Shown here piece by piece: positions 19,621 to 30,387 of a DNA stretch of 64,000 nucleotides (its first letter is position 1; each line of letters starts with the position of its first letter). The position numbers and the translations under genes were made by a program. Origin of the DNA: Massospora cicadina (lineage: Eukaryota > Entomophthoromycota > Entomophthoromycetes > Entomophthorales > Entomophthoraceae); assembly GCA_022478985.1 (NCBI GenBank), contig JAKSZP010002665.1:186001-250000 (forward strand), in the 5' to 3' direction. Under the pieces are notes generated by a model. The model did not search any database. It was not told the origin of the DNA and was given only the letters and a program-made list of their open reading frames with translations.

Positions 19621-20724
19621 TGTGGGATTCACCAATGGATGCCACAAATTCTTTGTTAAAGTGAGGAATTTACTTTATAAATAAAAGTAATAAATAATGC
19701 TTTGATTAAGTTTTTTATGTTTTTTATTGTTTAAGTGGGGCAAAACCAAGAAAGGTCTTTTTCTTTAGATTTTAAATTTTTATTTGAGGTGGGCTGACCT
19801 GGTGATGATACCGCACCAATTAGGGAAGTGAAGAAAATGGGAAAGGAGGATAAAACCCAGAAAACCTCCATGCGCGGTGTATGATAGGCCAGGAACTCCA
19901 TGTACCGCCTTTGCTATTCGCTATCTCAGTTCAGGGCATTGGTGCGCAAAACCAACACAGTTGAAATCGTCCCCTACCCAAATTCCATTACCAGGATCGA
20001 ACTTGGGAGGCAGTGATAGAGGGTCCATACTCTACCACTGGGGTATTCTCTCAAGAAAGGTCCTTTTCTTGATACTAGTATTTCCTATTTAGACTAGTTT
20101 GGATTTTGAGATTATTGGTATTTGAGGCAAAAGATTGTAAAGCTGAGTCATCCAAATTAGGAAATATAGGCTTTTGGCCTATCAGATTGAAGATAAATAA
20201 TTTGAGGCAAAACCAAACCATGTGGTAACAATTTGATGAATTGTATCCAATCACCAGCAAGTAAAATCTTCTCACCTTGGCAGTGGTCATACTCATGTGG
20301 TAATGAATGGTTAATTTGCACCCTATCATCGTCAAGTAAAATCTTCTCACCTTGGCGGTGGTCAGACTTGTGTGGTAATTATTGGTTAATTTGCACCCTA
20401 TCATTGTTGAGTAAAATCTTCTCACCTCAGTGGTGGTCATACTTGTGTGGTAATGAACACCCCAAATTTGGCCGAAAAGTCAGAGTAATCCTACTATTAG
20501 TTATTGCCTTATTAAGCCGATTTTGGTTATAAACCATATTTTTCCAATAGTTAGGATTCCACTGAGAATCTGCCAAGGTCTTTTTGCCATGGGTACTCAT
20601 ATCGTTGATAACCACAATATTAATTGAAGATCAGGCAAGTGATGGGCCAATCATGGTAGAAGATTCAGGGGCACTCATACCTCCAACATTCTTTTTCTTA
20701 AGTTGTTAAGGAGATTGTCTGACA
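19621..20724 (-). repeat. Element B 5' LTR, enlarged by a SINE
   Basis: It matches 15515-16310 on both sides of a roughly 290-base insertion. It carries the same three-unit, approximately 82-base tandem repeat at about 20222-20455. It ends GTCTGACA and is followed by ATCTT. Confidence 0.9.
19766..20052 (-). repeat. tRNA-derived SINE (SINE1) inside the B LTR
   Basis: Flanked by near-identical direct repeats, AAGAAAGGTCTTTTTCTT (from 19748) and AAGAAAGGTCCTTTTCTT (from 20053). On the minus strand the head has an A-box-like CCCAGTGGTAGAGTATGG (about 20044-20025) and a B box GTTCGATCC (20002-19994). The tail ends near CCCACCTCAAATAAAAATTT. This is the layout of a pol III SINE moved by a LINE. 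The matching LTR at 15.6 kb lacks it, so the empty site is in the same window. Confidence 0.85.
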
Positions 20725-20729
20725 ATCTT

Positions 20730-21330
20730 AAAGCGGTGAAGTATAAACAAACATCCCTCCTCCATATAAAGAGGCTATATTAGAAATTCCGGCCAAACTA
20801 CATAAACCCATTGGGCCACCTCATTTTAACACCAATAAGCCCTAGTCCCAAGTATTGGCCATTATACCCCCAAATTGCCTACACCTGAATTATACTGCAC
20901 TCATTGCAGAAGAAACAGCCACACTGTAGCTGACTGCTGCATCCTTCAAAGTAAGTTGGCAAAAGATCAGTCAGTATAGGGCAAGAGGCTCCCTTGATGA
21001 CGGAAAACAAGTGCCTCAAGACCCTTGTTCTAGCTCTAGCTCTAACCCCAACACTTCAGGTTGTTTTTTGTTAGCTGCCCCTGCAGAAGTTGATTTACCC
21101 TTTTCTATCCAAGGAAATAAACACCTCCCGCTCTCTTATTTTTATGTTAGTCAGTTACCCCAACAAATTTTGATAGTCAACTCTTCTATGGAAAGTCAAG
21201 CGCTTGCAGAAAAAACGTTCAAACGCATTGGACAGCCCTGAGCTTGGCCATGGCAGAATCCCCCACTTGCTTCACTGAAAATCACTAGTGACAGTCTATT
21301 AGATATATACTCCCAATCTGGATCTTTGGT
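20730..21330 (+). pseudogene. gag: Element C Gag C-terminus with zinc knuckle
   Basis: Resumes after element B. The plus strand reads YCTHCRRNSHTVADC, a CX2CX4HX4C knuckle at 20896-20937. A 76-codon open piece (21011-21241) follows, rich in Ser, Pro and Asn, leading to the protease. Together with 15050-15509 this is C's Gag. Confidence 0.85.
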
Positions 21331-21339
21331 GGCTCAACT

Positions 21340-21680
21340 CGAAGCAGTTGTCCATAAGGCTAAAGTCCTGGCAATAATTGACACTGGCTCTCCAATCAAC
21401 TTTATTTCATCCTAACTTATCCAAAAGATAAAAAAGGCTCCAGACTTGATCCATGAGGCTAAATATGGAACATCAGGTAGTCAGTCTACTAAGGCGATTG
21501 GAGCATATTCTGCCTTACCACTTTGCTTTGGGAAACTCTTACTTATGGCCCCACCATTGCATTAGAAATGATATTTATGGGTTGCTTATTGGGGTCTAGT
21601 TAATGCGGGAGTTAAGTGCATCATTAACCACAAAGAAAAATACCTGTCCCTACTATGGTATCGAATTTTGTTAATATTTT
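21340..21680 (+). pseudogene. pol: Element C aspartic protease
   Basis: AKVLAIIDTGSPINFISS has D-T-G-S at 21380-21391, followed after a stop by IQKIKKAPDLIHEAKYGTSG and AIGAYSALPLCFGKLLL, which align with element B's protease. The active site is intact, the fold is interrupted by stops. Confidence 0.85.
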
Positions 21681-22139
21681 AACTCCCCATCAAAAATAAA
21701 GGAGCCCCTAAAACGGACATGCTTCCTTGAATACCCATCCTCCATTTTCAAGATTGAGTACCAAGTCTTAGGGGAAAAACTAAGTTACCCCCAGAGGCTG
21801 TGGATGCTGAAGTGGTGATCCCTCTGTATACCCCTCATTTTTTACAATACCCTCAGGCTCACAAGTTATTGTTGATATGGGGATTTAGATTCTTACCCCT
21901 CCTGATCAAATTTTGGAGCTTAGTGGACACCCAAACCCTTCCATCAAGGAAGCGTTGACCTGCACAGGGATTTTGGATCCTGCTTACAGGAAATCTATCT
22001 CTATTCTATTAGGGAATTTAACCACTAAAACTCTCCAGGTCCCACAGCATGCCCCTATTGCTTATATAAAACTATGTCCCATTAAGAGTATTGCTGATGT
22101 AAATTGTTTTGGCTCATTGCAGAATTTATGATTCAATCC

Positions 22140-22990
22140 CCACCCACCATAGCTTTGGTTGGAAGTAGAATTGTGGATAATCCTACCCAAATGAACGCCA
22201 AGATGTCAAAAACCTCCTCAAGGAATATGGTGATATTTTTTCATCGGGACCAAGTGATTATGGGAAAATGTCTGGGGTAATACATTAAATCAAAACTGAG
22301 GATCACCCTCCATTTAAATCCTGACCATATCAAAAATCCAAAGTGGAGGAATCTCAAGTGACCTTAGAGTTACAGCACCTGTTGGAGGCCAGGTTACTTG
22401 TGCCTTACAAAAGACCATGGACTTCCCCACTCTTCTTAACTCAGAAAAAGGATGGTGGTCACTGGATTGTTATGGATTATCGCCACCTCAACTCTATTAC
22501 TTTTAAAAGATAGTTACCCCTTGCCATGTATAGACGACTCTTTACGCTTAATGTTGGGGTCCCACTATTTCTCAGCCATGTATCTCGCCAGTGGATACTG
22601 GCAAGTAGATTTGTCACCTGAAGATTGGGCAAAATGTGCTCTCGTCACAAGTGAAGAACTATTTAAGCCCACTAGAATGCATCGGTGGTTATGTAACGCC
22701 CCTGCTACCTTCCAACGCGCTATGGACGGACTATTGGGCGATTAAAACGCTCCTGCATACTAGTTTATCTTGATGATATTACCGTTTTTTCAAGAACCTT
22801 TACTGAACATCTAGATTACCTCAGGCAAGACTTTCAGCAATTATAGCAATTGTTGTTAAAACTAAAGCTGTTAAAATGCTTTTTTTCTAGAGTGAGATTG
22901 ATTTATTGGGTCACAAGGTTATTAAAGCCGGAATATTTCCAGAAGATGATAAGGTTTTGGCTATTTCTAAGATGTCCCCCCTAAGTCCCT
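22140..22990 (+). pseudogene. pol: Element C reverse transcriptase
   Basis: An open piece at 22452-22745 reads LPCIDDSLRLMLGSHYFSAMYLASGYWQVDL and LCNAPATFQRAMDGLLGD, the palm of gypsy RT. After a frameshift LVYLDDITVFSRT carries an intact YLDD at 22766-22777. DLLGHKVIKAGIFPEDDKV-like thumb sequence follows. It makes cDNA from element RNA; this copy is frameshifted. Confidence 0.9.
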
Positions 22991-23600
22991 ACAAGATGTA
23001 CAAGTTTTCCTAGGAATGGTGGGTTATTATTGCCAATTTATTCCCCATTTAGCAGACACCTCTGACCTTTTGGTATATCTACTGAAGAAAGAAGACCTTT
23101 CAGTAGAGAAGAGCAACAGCAGGCCTTCAACCTGCTACACGTCTCTCTCTCCCACTCTCCAGTACTTATTCATCCAAATTTTGGTAAACCCTTCCTCCTC
23201 TTTACTGATGCTAGCGATATTGCCATTGGAGCCATACTATCTCAGCATGATGAGAACTTAGTGGGCCATCCCATCGCCTACTACAGCAAGACATTATCTA
23301 AAGCTGAACGTAATTATAGCGTTACAGAATGTGAATTCCTGGTGGTATTATTGGCTATTAAGCATTTCCAACTTTATCTATATGGGAACCATTTCACTAT
23401 AATTACCAACCATGCTTCCTTGAGATGGCTATAGAAAATGAAGGACCCCAACGGTATGTTAGTCCAATGAGCGTTATAACCTCAAAACTACGACTTTTCC
23501 ATCATCCATTGACCAGGTCCCATACATCAAACGTGGATTGCCTATCTTGGTTTCCCATTTTTGACTATCACTGACTCTGAAGAGGATCGACTCTATGACC
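22991..23600 (+). pseudogene. pol: Element C RNase H
   Basis: Frames include FLLFTDASDIAIGAILSQHDE (about 23190-23250), YYSKTLSKAERNYSVTECEFL and FTIITNHASLRWL, the gypsy RNase H blocks. GPIHQTWIAYLGFPF near 23520-23560 is the degraded DALSR tail. Frameshifts occur between blocks. Confidence 0.85.
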
Positions 23601-24785
23601 TCCTAACCCAACCACAGTTATAGAAGGACAAATCCTGACCCTCCAAAAGGACTTAACGAAAAGATTGGAAAATCTCCAAACAAGAACAGTCATTTGTACA
23701 AACTTGTGTCAAAATATGGATGCCTTATGTAAGACCATCAGCTCAAACCAACGTCATATTAGAGGGACATTGGCAAGTCAGCCATGGGAAATTTGGAAAA
23801 CCTACCGGTGGCTTAAAACTCAATTTTATTGGGAGGTAATTCTTGTTTATATCCAGGATAAATTGGAGTCCTGTCTGGTATGTAAGAGCCAAGCTGGACC
23901 TAATCCCGCTCTCAACATCCAGTGGTTTCACCCTGTGAACCATTCCATATTATTAGCATTGATGTTGTAAGATATCTTCCTAGAGCATCCGATTAAAATC
24001 AGTTCCTCCAACTAGCCGTGGACCATCTAACTAAGTGGATCAAAGCCATATTGTTCCCCACCACTTTGTCAAAATCCACCGCTACATGTTTGTATAATAG
24101 GGTTATCACCCAGCATGGATGCCCTATCATCATTCTTTCCAATAATGGACAAAATTTCCGCTCGCTGGTGAAAGATTTAGCCGACCTGATGGGAACCACT
24201 CAGGTATTCTCCACCCCCTACCATCCTGCAACTAATGGAATGGTAGAGCGGGTAAATGGCACTTTAACTGCAACCCTTAAGAAAATGTATATGTCTGACC
24301 CTCTACATTGGCCCCAATATCTGCCTAGTGCATTTCTACCCTATTAAATTAGTTACCATCAAATTACTAAAATGTCACCATTCCAAGCGTTGTATGGCAA
24401 AAATCCCCATCTGCCTTCCAAAGCCCAGGCGATGCTTGATCAAGCTTCTTCTGAAGCACCTGAAGTCTCTATGCAAAGTATTGCAAATAAAATTTATAAG
24501 ACTTCAGGCCCTGACTGCCAAAAACCTGTCCGCCACAACCAGTAGAGAAACTGCTCAATTTATTGATAAGCATGATCCCCTATACACCTTCCAACCAGGT
24601 GACCTCATCATATTCTACCATCACCAGCCTGGAGATCATGATCACAAACTGGGCACTAACTGGTCAGGGCCTTATTGAGTCATATATAGACAGGGCAATG
24701 AACACTCAGTTGTAGAGGTCATTCATGGTAAAGAGGTAAACTGCATTAGTAGTTCCTTCCTCCATCCATTTTCCCCCCTTCGCCA
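23601..24785 (+). pseudogene. pol: Element C integrase
   Basis: HIRGTLASQPWEIWKTYRW ... LESCLVCKSQ (about 23750-23895) covers the zinc-binding domain, with its Cys pair present. MDHLTKWIKAILFPTT is core. IILSNNGQNF (about 24132-24160) has Asn in place of the second catalytic Asp. TNGMVERVNGTL (about 24232-24265) keeps the Glu. FYHHQPGDHDHKLGTNWSGPY near 24610-24675 is the C-terminal domain. The Asp-to-Asn change plus frameshifts make it dead. Confidence 0.88.
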
Positions 24786-24791
24786 AGATCT

Positions 24792-24802
24792 AGAGGGGGG
24801 TA
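24792..24802 (+). other. Element C polypurine tract
   Basis: AGAGGGGGGTA sits directly before the 3' LTR. Such tracts prime plus-strand cDNA synthesis. Confidence 0.8.
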
Positions 24803-25428
24803 TGTCAGGAATCCTACCTGAATGGCTAATTCAGATGTGTCAGATGTCAGGAAATGATCCTGAACCAGCCAAAAAGCCAAACTTTTGTTGGGGACAATCC
24901 CTGACAAAAGTTGCAAATTATCAAAGTCAGAGATCAATCCCAAAACAATTGAAAAGCCCAAACTTCTGTCAGGGACAATCACAATGAAAGTTGATATTAT
25001 CAAAGCCAGAGCTCAACCCCAACTAACATGGTCAAATTATGCTCCCTCTGAGCAACCCAACCTCGGGGTTTAACCCCAAACCATGAGATGAGCACTAGAA
25101 ATTCAACTGAGATAATTGGGCTTTTACCAAATCCTTGATTCGTTCATTTTATTAGATCTAGGTTTGGGCTGCTTAGATTTCCCCAAAACGCCTCCCCAAA
25201 TACCCTTATATAGCTGGTATTAAGTAATAAAATTTATGTTTTTCCCTTTTTCACAATTTTAAGTTAAAATTTATTTGCTTTTATTAGGAATTGCTTTTCA
25301 TACGTAGTATCTGTAAAAAGACTTCTTGACCAAGAGAAGCAAAATAAGCGATCTAACACCCTGAAACTTTGGGTCCCCTAGCCTCAAAATATTTAGGGAT
25401 ATGAGATATTACACCCGTGGTCCCAATA
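24803..25428 (+). repeat. Element C 3' LTR
   Basis: 626 bases starting TGTCAGGAATCC and matching the 5' copy, including the degenerate tandem repeat. The last bases TCCCAATA differ from TCCTGACA of the 5' copy. Followed by GGGCC. Confidence 0.9.
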
Positions 25429-25559
25429 GGGCCCTCAAGATTTGACCTAACCTGTCAAACTTTAGGGGAGGGAAATGATTTAATCTGAACCAAATTTCAA
25501 TGGAATCAGAAGTAGGCTGAGTCGCTGTCAGTTTTACCTCAAATATCTGAGTTGCAGTT

Positions 25560-25700
25560 TCACTGCCTTTTTGATGATTAGTGCAATGTCATCTTGCCCA
25601 ACGGGAAACAGGAATCTCCCAAGGCCACCCCACATAGGGGCGGTCCCAACTGGTTGGAGATGGGTTCTGGATACCCAACCTGCCTTTGTCCAGTCTGTTT
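25560..25700 (-). pseudogene. Repeat D Trp/Cys motif segment
   Basis: Minus-strand reading of the form NPSPTSWDRPYVGWPWEIP followed by RWAR, a stop and HCTNHQKG. The E2 copy reads RLYVGCPWGIPATRWAKCRC then ANYQKH. The conserved Trp, Gly and Cys positions suggest a small zinc-binding fold. I do not recognise the family. Confidence 0.45.
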
Positions 25701-25913
25701 AGCGTCTGTTTGGCTAAGTGAGAAGCATTGAATGATGATCCTGATTTTTGAGGTGAGGGATTTGAGCTATTGGCAACTTTTTGACAATGAAGGTACATGC
25801 CTGTCAGGCTTTGTCCCTGATGTTTTCAAGGGGAGTTCTGAATTGGCAACATCATCGCCCAATGGCTCAATGCCAAAAGCAATTTTGATCAAGGGTTCAT
25901 CACTGGACACATT

Positions 25914-26400
25914 TCACTTAAGAGGTACACGCCAGTTTGGCTTTGTCCCCATAGGTTTTGGAGCAGGTTTCAAACTGACAACATTTCCCAATGGCCTAAT
26001 GCCATTGGCGAGTTTTACTGAGGATTTGGTATTTGGTTTAGCATTTACTGAATGTGCAAGCCTGTTGAGCTTTGTTACCAAGGGTTTAAGGCATTTGTAC
26101 TTTGCTTTTGAGGGCTCATTGCAATCAACTTCATAAGACCCTTTCAGCTCAAGGGGGTGGTGCTTTCCAACTATTTCAGCACAAATTTCCTCATTTCGCT
26201 GTGCTAATTTTGCTGAAGCAAGCGTAGGGGCAGGGGGAGGTATTTTAAGAGAAAGAGCTGTTACCCAGCTCTCATCTACCACATGGGCAAGATTACCCTG
26301 TGTGACAAGAGGGACAGCCGCCCTCTTCAGACCCTTTTTATTGGAGAATGGAAACACTGCCCAGTCTAAGCAGAGAGGATGCTCCCCAGACTTAAAAAAG
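25914..26400 (-). CDS. Repeat D basic ORF (unknown function)
   Basis: A 147-codon frame, extendable upstream to about 26400 through CPNAFFKSGEHPLCLDW (a Cys/His cluster that may be a damaged zinc knuckle). Rich in Lys, Ala and Pro, with VTQGNLAHVVDESWVTALSL and PPPAPTLASAKLAQ conserved in the E2 copy. No enzyme motif. Conservation at protein level between two diverged copies suggests it once coded. It could be a Gag-like or DNA-binding protein. Confidence 0.5.
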
Positions 26401-26548
26401 GCGTTGGGACACGTCCTTCATTTCAACCCAGAAGAGGCCACTTTTAGAGTCAGAAGGTGAATTTGCTTGAAACCATTAAGGAAGATAAATTTTTAATGTG
26501 ACACTGGAGGGTTATTTTATTGGCGATGGCTGCCATTTCCAATTGTAG

Positions 26549-27239
26549 TGTTAACAGAAAAGTTTGGCGCTGATTTACTTTATAAATTCATTTGGGTTTT
26601 TCTAAATAAAGCAGGTAAATATTTATCGTATAGTTACTATATAGATTAAGTACTCTAATGATATAGACTGTTTGCTCTTGAGACTAGAGTTGGAAGGATA
26701 TGAAATCCTTTGTTTATTTTATTGACATTTACGCAGACTCTACATGACGTTGAGGATGAAGAGCCTCTGAACCTAATCCTAGGTTATATTCTACCAGAAG
26801 CGAGATAGAAGTTTCACCAAGAAGACATTTTGAACTATAATTGCTAGATAAGCCCAAGGAAATACCTCTAAGCCAGAATTAGGAGTCAAGTCTTAAGAGT
26901 AAAAGTTTCCTTAGAACCTTTAGAACCTACTGTCAGTAGGTCAAGTTCTGTTTACCAGAAGTTGGCAACTTCAGAAGAGAGATTGAAGAGTGAAGAAGTC
27001 CCTACCAATATCCTAGAAGAATTCAATATTTAGGACAAGCACCAGTTTAGCGTTAGACATAATACCATCTTGGTTAAAAGAAGCTCAATTAGAGTTGTAA
27101 TCTTCATACTATTTACTGCCCAATACAATTTATTATCAACAATTTAGACAACGCACATACAAAGAACCTATGCAGTTAAACAAGGTAGCTGAAGAGAGCT
27201 AACAAACAAAAAGAGTAAATGGCTCCCAGAAATTTAACA
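26549..27239 (+). repeat. Candidate Copia-type LTR
   Basis: 691 bases starting TGTTAACAG and ending TTTAACA (inverted ends TGTTAA/TTAACA). TGGTGTCAG, resembling the initiator-Met tRNA primer site used by Copia elements, follows two bases later at 27242-27250. Only about 120 bases of internal sequence follow before element H. No second copy is visible, so this is either the 5' end of a Copia element broken by H or a chance arrangement. Confidence 0.5.
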
Positions 27240-27371
27240 ACTGGTGTCAGATAATTGTAAGGTCAACTAGTTGAGAAGTATTTCTAAATGGCTAATGGTT
27301 TAGTATATTAAAAATCACTAGTCTAATTTTTGGCAGAATCGTATAGATTGGAGCAACAACTTTTTCCTAGC

Positions 27372-28526
27372 TGTAAAAATTTATGGGTCTTATTATTATT
27401 GGCAAATACCCCTATAAACTTATTACTGCACAGGTTTTGTTCTTGTGCAATTTGTCTGCGTTGTATAGTATTTGAAATTATCAGTTGATATAGTATGACG
27501 ACTATTATCTGTAGTTGAATTGAATTCTTAGATCTCAGCCCAACGCTCAGCTAGTATTTCCGTTTGAAATAATTGAGATGTCTTGATATAGAGATTCATT
27601 CCCTCATACTGTCCAACCTGAACTTCTCTGAGATTCCATGGTGACAGTTTCTCCAGTTTTGACACACAATCAGCATCAATCCCCTATTGTTTCTCCTTCT
27701 TCTCTAGATCCCCGCTCAGATCTTTACTCTTTTCCTTAAAGAGTCTCCCAATTATTGCACACAGCAATAATATCCCTGAGAAGAATAGAACAATCAAAAG
27801 ATGATAAAGTTTACTACTTAAACTATATACTGGATGAAAACTATAGAACTGCTATCTATATAGCTCTGTTCTAAACTCTGGTTTTTTATTATAAGTGAAT
27901 TAGAGGGAATTTATAGTGGGGATTCGGTTGTCTAACCCTCAGTTGGCACCTCTTCAATGAAACGGCGGCTGTTGCTGTTGAATCACTCATCCTCGTCTCA
28001 GCAGCGATGGTCTTCCCCATCCTGGCTAGGATTCCATCATTGGACATCCTTGAGACCTAAACAGAAAGAGTCAGAAAACGTGTCCCTAACGTTTTCCTCT
28101 CAATCCAAGCAAACCAATTATATTTGGCTAACGACCTTCTTAGGTAATGGGACATGTTACCCATTAAGGCAGGTCATGAACCAACTGATCAATTTGCTAG
28201 TTGTAGGCGGCATCATAACCTTGCAACTTACTACTTTCATTTCCCTTTCAGTTGGTAATGAAACCCAACCAATCCCAATTGGTACACCTGATAGTTAATC
28301 ACTATCAGATGCCCCTATTTCTTCAGCAACTCCGCCTGACGAGATCTTAAGCATTTGTCCAGATTAATCCCTAATGGATATGACCAGGTGAATATCCCAA
28401 AGTCCACCTGAAAATAGTTACTCCAAAATTAGGGTCCACCAATTTCCAATTCACCTCACATTAGGGAATTATCCCTAGTGATTCCTGGTAATCTAGCAGG
28501 CTGGGAACATGGGCAAAATCTCAACA
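27372..28526 (-). repeat. Element H 3' LTR
   Basis: 1155 bases. On the minus strand it begins TGTTGAGATTTTGCCC and ends near AAATTTTTACA. It matches the right LTR with scattered substitutions. The minus-strand purine tract AAGAAGGGGATG abuts it (28527-28538). Confidence 0.9.
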
Positions 28527-28538
28527 CATCCCCTTCTT
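28527..28538 (-). other. Element H polypurine tract
   Basis: Minus-strand AAGAAGGGGATG directly precedes the 3' LTR start TGTTGAG. Confidence 0.7.
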
Positions 28539-29113
28539 GCCTATATTTCCAGTGTGAAAAGGACCAGGGCATGAGAACTCCGCTTCAGACACTCAGTTGA
28601 ATACTTTTTGCTCAAGTGGAGTATGATCATCAATACTCAATGCTTCTCGGGATGACCTTTGGCATGCGGCTCTCTTCCTCTTCTTCCTCACTACCAACTA
28701 CTCAGAACGCGGTCCCCATAATCTACTGTCATGCCAGGCTGATCAATTTAATCGTGATGATATTAGTCCCAGGATCCTGTTTTTCCCCATCAGGGCATAT
28801 GACCCACTGTCATATTCAGGATTCTTGGTCCAGCATCCTCAATTTCCTGGTTTTCTCCTCATCCTAGGCAGGAGACTCTTTCCATCGATGTCCATTTCAC
28901 AGTCCAATTAAGAATACTTATTTATGTTCGCCCTTGTTATTTTTCTCTCATAACCTCTTGGCTCATATCATTCTTAATTCTTCTTTGGAGAGCTTGTCCC
29001 ATTAATTTTGAGATTAATTTCTCCGAAATTAGAGCTAAATAGATTGTATATTGCATAATGTCGACTTCCATATAATTCTGATATCCCCCTCTTGTCCAGC
29101 TCATACATAGAAT

Positions 29114-29599
29114 TCCATGTTGTGGTATCAACAGCTACTAAACGATTTGTCTGATCAAGACCTTCAGCTCTTCCAGCAGATGAGTCAGGATGCTCGACAG
29201 AACCTCTTCTATGGTCCTTCCAGGACTCATACGCCTAGTCTGGCACCAGAGGCTAGTCCTTCCATCAAATTTCCAGAAATGGTATCTAATCCTTCTGAAA
29301 CCAGGCTAGCGATTGTTTTAAATAACTTGCAGCCAAATCTCCCTCTGTCGTCAATTCTAGAGTTAGATTTCAAAACTCTCCTGGATTTGGCTCATTTTGC
29401 AGATGCACCAAACATCATGTTGGATGCTCCTGAGATTATTCCCTTCACTCTTGATTGCTCTTTTCTTGCTGGGTCAGACTTGCTTCCTGAGTTCCTCTTC
29501 CAACTTGGACAATGCTACAAACCCGCTGTCTTGGCTACTGAGCTCACTATTGGTAACAGTATTCATTTTGAACTCCCCTATGCCAAATTATGGGCTTAA
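29114..29599 (+). CDS. ORF on the strand opposite to pol near H's 3' end
   Basis: A 161-codon frame starting at ATG 29114, with an in-frame TAG just upstream. It reads MLWYQQLLNDLSDQDLQLFQ and continues acidic and Leu/Phe-rich. Readable protein-like sequence goes on past the stop (LNPSNLENILDWDIAAYALCF) to about 30000 with several stops, so the ancestral protein was perhaps 300 or more residues. It lies between H integrase and the 3' LTR but in antisense. I recognise no domain. It could be an antisense retrotransposon gene or part of another inserted sequence. Confidence 0.5.
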   Translation, partial: SMLWYQQLLNDLSDQDLQLFQQMSQDARQNLFYGPSRTHTPSLAPEASPSIKFPEMVSNPSETRLAIVLNNLQPNLPLSSILELDFKTLLDLAHFADAPNIMLDAPEIIPFTLDCSFLAGSDLLPEFLFQLGQCYKPAVLATELTIGNSIHFELPYAKLWA

Positions 29600-30249
29600 G
29601 TCACTGAGGCTTTAACCCTAGTGCTGAATCCCTCCAATCTTGAGAACATTCTAGATTGGGATATCGCTGCTTATGCTCTTTGCTTTTCCAGCCATTTTTT
29701 CAAATTTGGTCCATAAAGCTTCCAGCCTCTCCTGGGTTTCATTATTCCTTCAGCTTCAGCTTCCAATAAGCCCATAGTCGTCACTTAAAGGATGCCATTT
29801 ACTCCCTGCATGACTATCTTGTCTCCAGAGCTTCCCATTGGTATCTTCTGCTGATAATTTTTAGGGGGCATGAATTGACAACCCCCATCTAGCATCCCTT
29901 GTTTGCTGCTGGCCCATATGTCTGATGTTCTTGATGAAGCCCATTGTTGGGCACTCAAGACTAATCTTCTGGCTTTAGTACCATATTGAGATTACTCAGG
30001 GTTATTCGCCAACTGCCTCTTTCTATACTGTTGTTTTCCTCTCTTCTCTGTGGTTTTGCAGTTGGCTTCTTCCAAAATTTCAATTTCCCTTCCCTAGTTG
30101 CTTTCTTTCAGGGATCTGCATCTACTCAAAGAACTTAATTTCATGTAGGTCTAGCCCTCGTTAGTGTTTGATCTCATATTTTGATGGGCTATTCATTCCT
30201 ACTGTGATCCATCCTCCCTCCCCCAAGAGATGGCATAGGCGGAATCATC

Positions 30250-30387
30250 CCCAGATCCAGGATAGTCAATAAAAATTAAAATTATAAAAATATATCAGTC
30301 TTTTCTATGCGGTTCATAACTTTTTCCCATACTTTATCAATCTTTGATTTTTTTTCCTTCTTTTTCATGGGACTTGACCTTGTTTTA
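30250..30387 (-). repeat. Stem-motif/A-rich module of H, left part split by E1
   Basis: Joins 36376-36600 when E1 is removed. The minus strand reads GTCAAGTCCCATGAAAAAGAAGG, then A-rich, as in 39.33-39.42 kb and in element G at 12.23-12.36 kb. Confidence 0.6.

Larger units (their letters stand above)
15515..20724 (-). mobile_element. Element B: Ty3/gypsy lacking RT-RH-IN core, TSD ATCTT
   Basis: LTRs at 15515-16310 and 19621-20724 start TGTGGGAT and end GTCTGACA on the plus strand. ATCTT flanks both sides (15510-15514 and 20725-20729). The minus-strand internal region is only about 3.3 kb: primer site, coiled-coil Gag N-terminus, Gag core, zinc knuckle, protease (DTGS), then directly the integrase C-terminal domain and purine tract. 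RT, RNase H and the integrase catalytic core are absent, so B is a deletion derivative that would need enzymes in trans. Confidence 0.92.
14037..25428 (+). mobile_element. Element C: Ty3/gypsy with both LTRs, TSD GGGCC, split by element B
   Basis: LTRs at 14037-14659 and 24803-25428 begin TGTCAGGA (first copy TTTCAGGA) and end TCCTGACA (second copy TCCCAATA), forming an 8-base inverted terminal repeat. Both flanks are GGGCC (14032-14036 and 25429-25433), a 5-base duplication. Next come a primer site, Gag, protease, RT, RNase H, integrase and a purine tract, in gypsy order on the plus strand. Element B sits inside Gag. Multiple stops mean C is inactive. Confidence 0.92.
25429..26470 (-). mobile_element. 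Repeat D, upstream half (split by element C)
   Basis: The minus strand matches E2's inserted block 41330-42150 in the same order: SGEHPLCLDWAVFPF against SPGECPLGVDWAIFPF, then PLVTQGNLAHVVDESWVTALSL against PLVTQGDLAHIVDERWVTALPL, then a Trp-rich RPYVGWPWEIPVSRWA block. The element C TSD sits at its left edge. It continues at 14036 and below. The mobilisation class is unknown. Confidence 0.75.
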
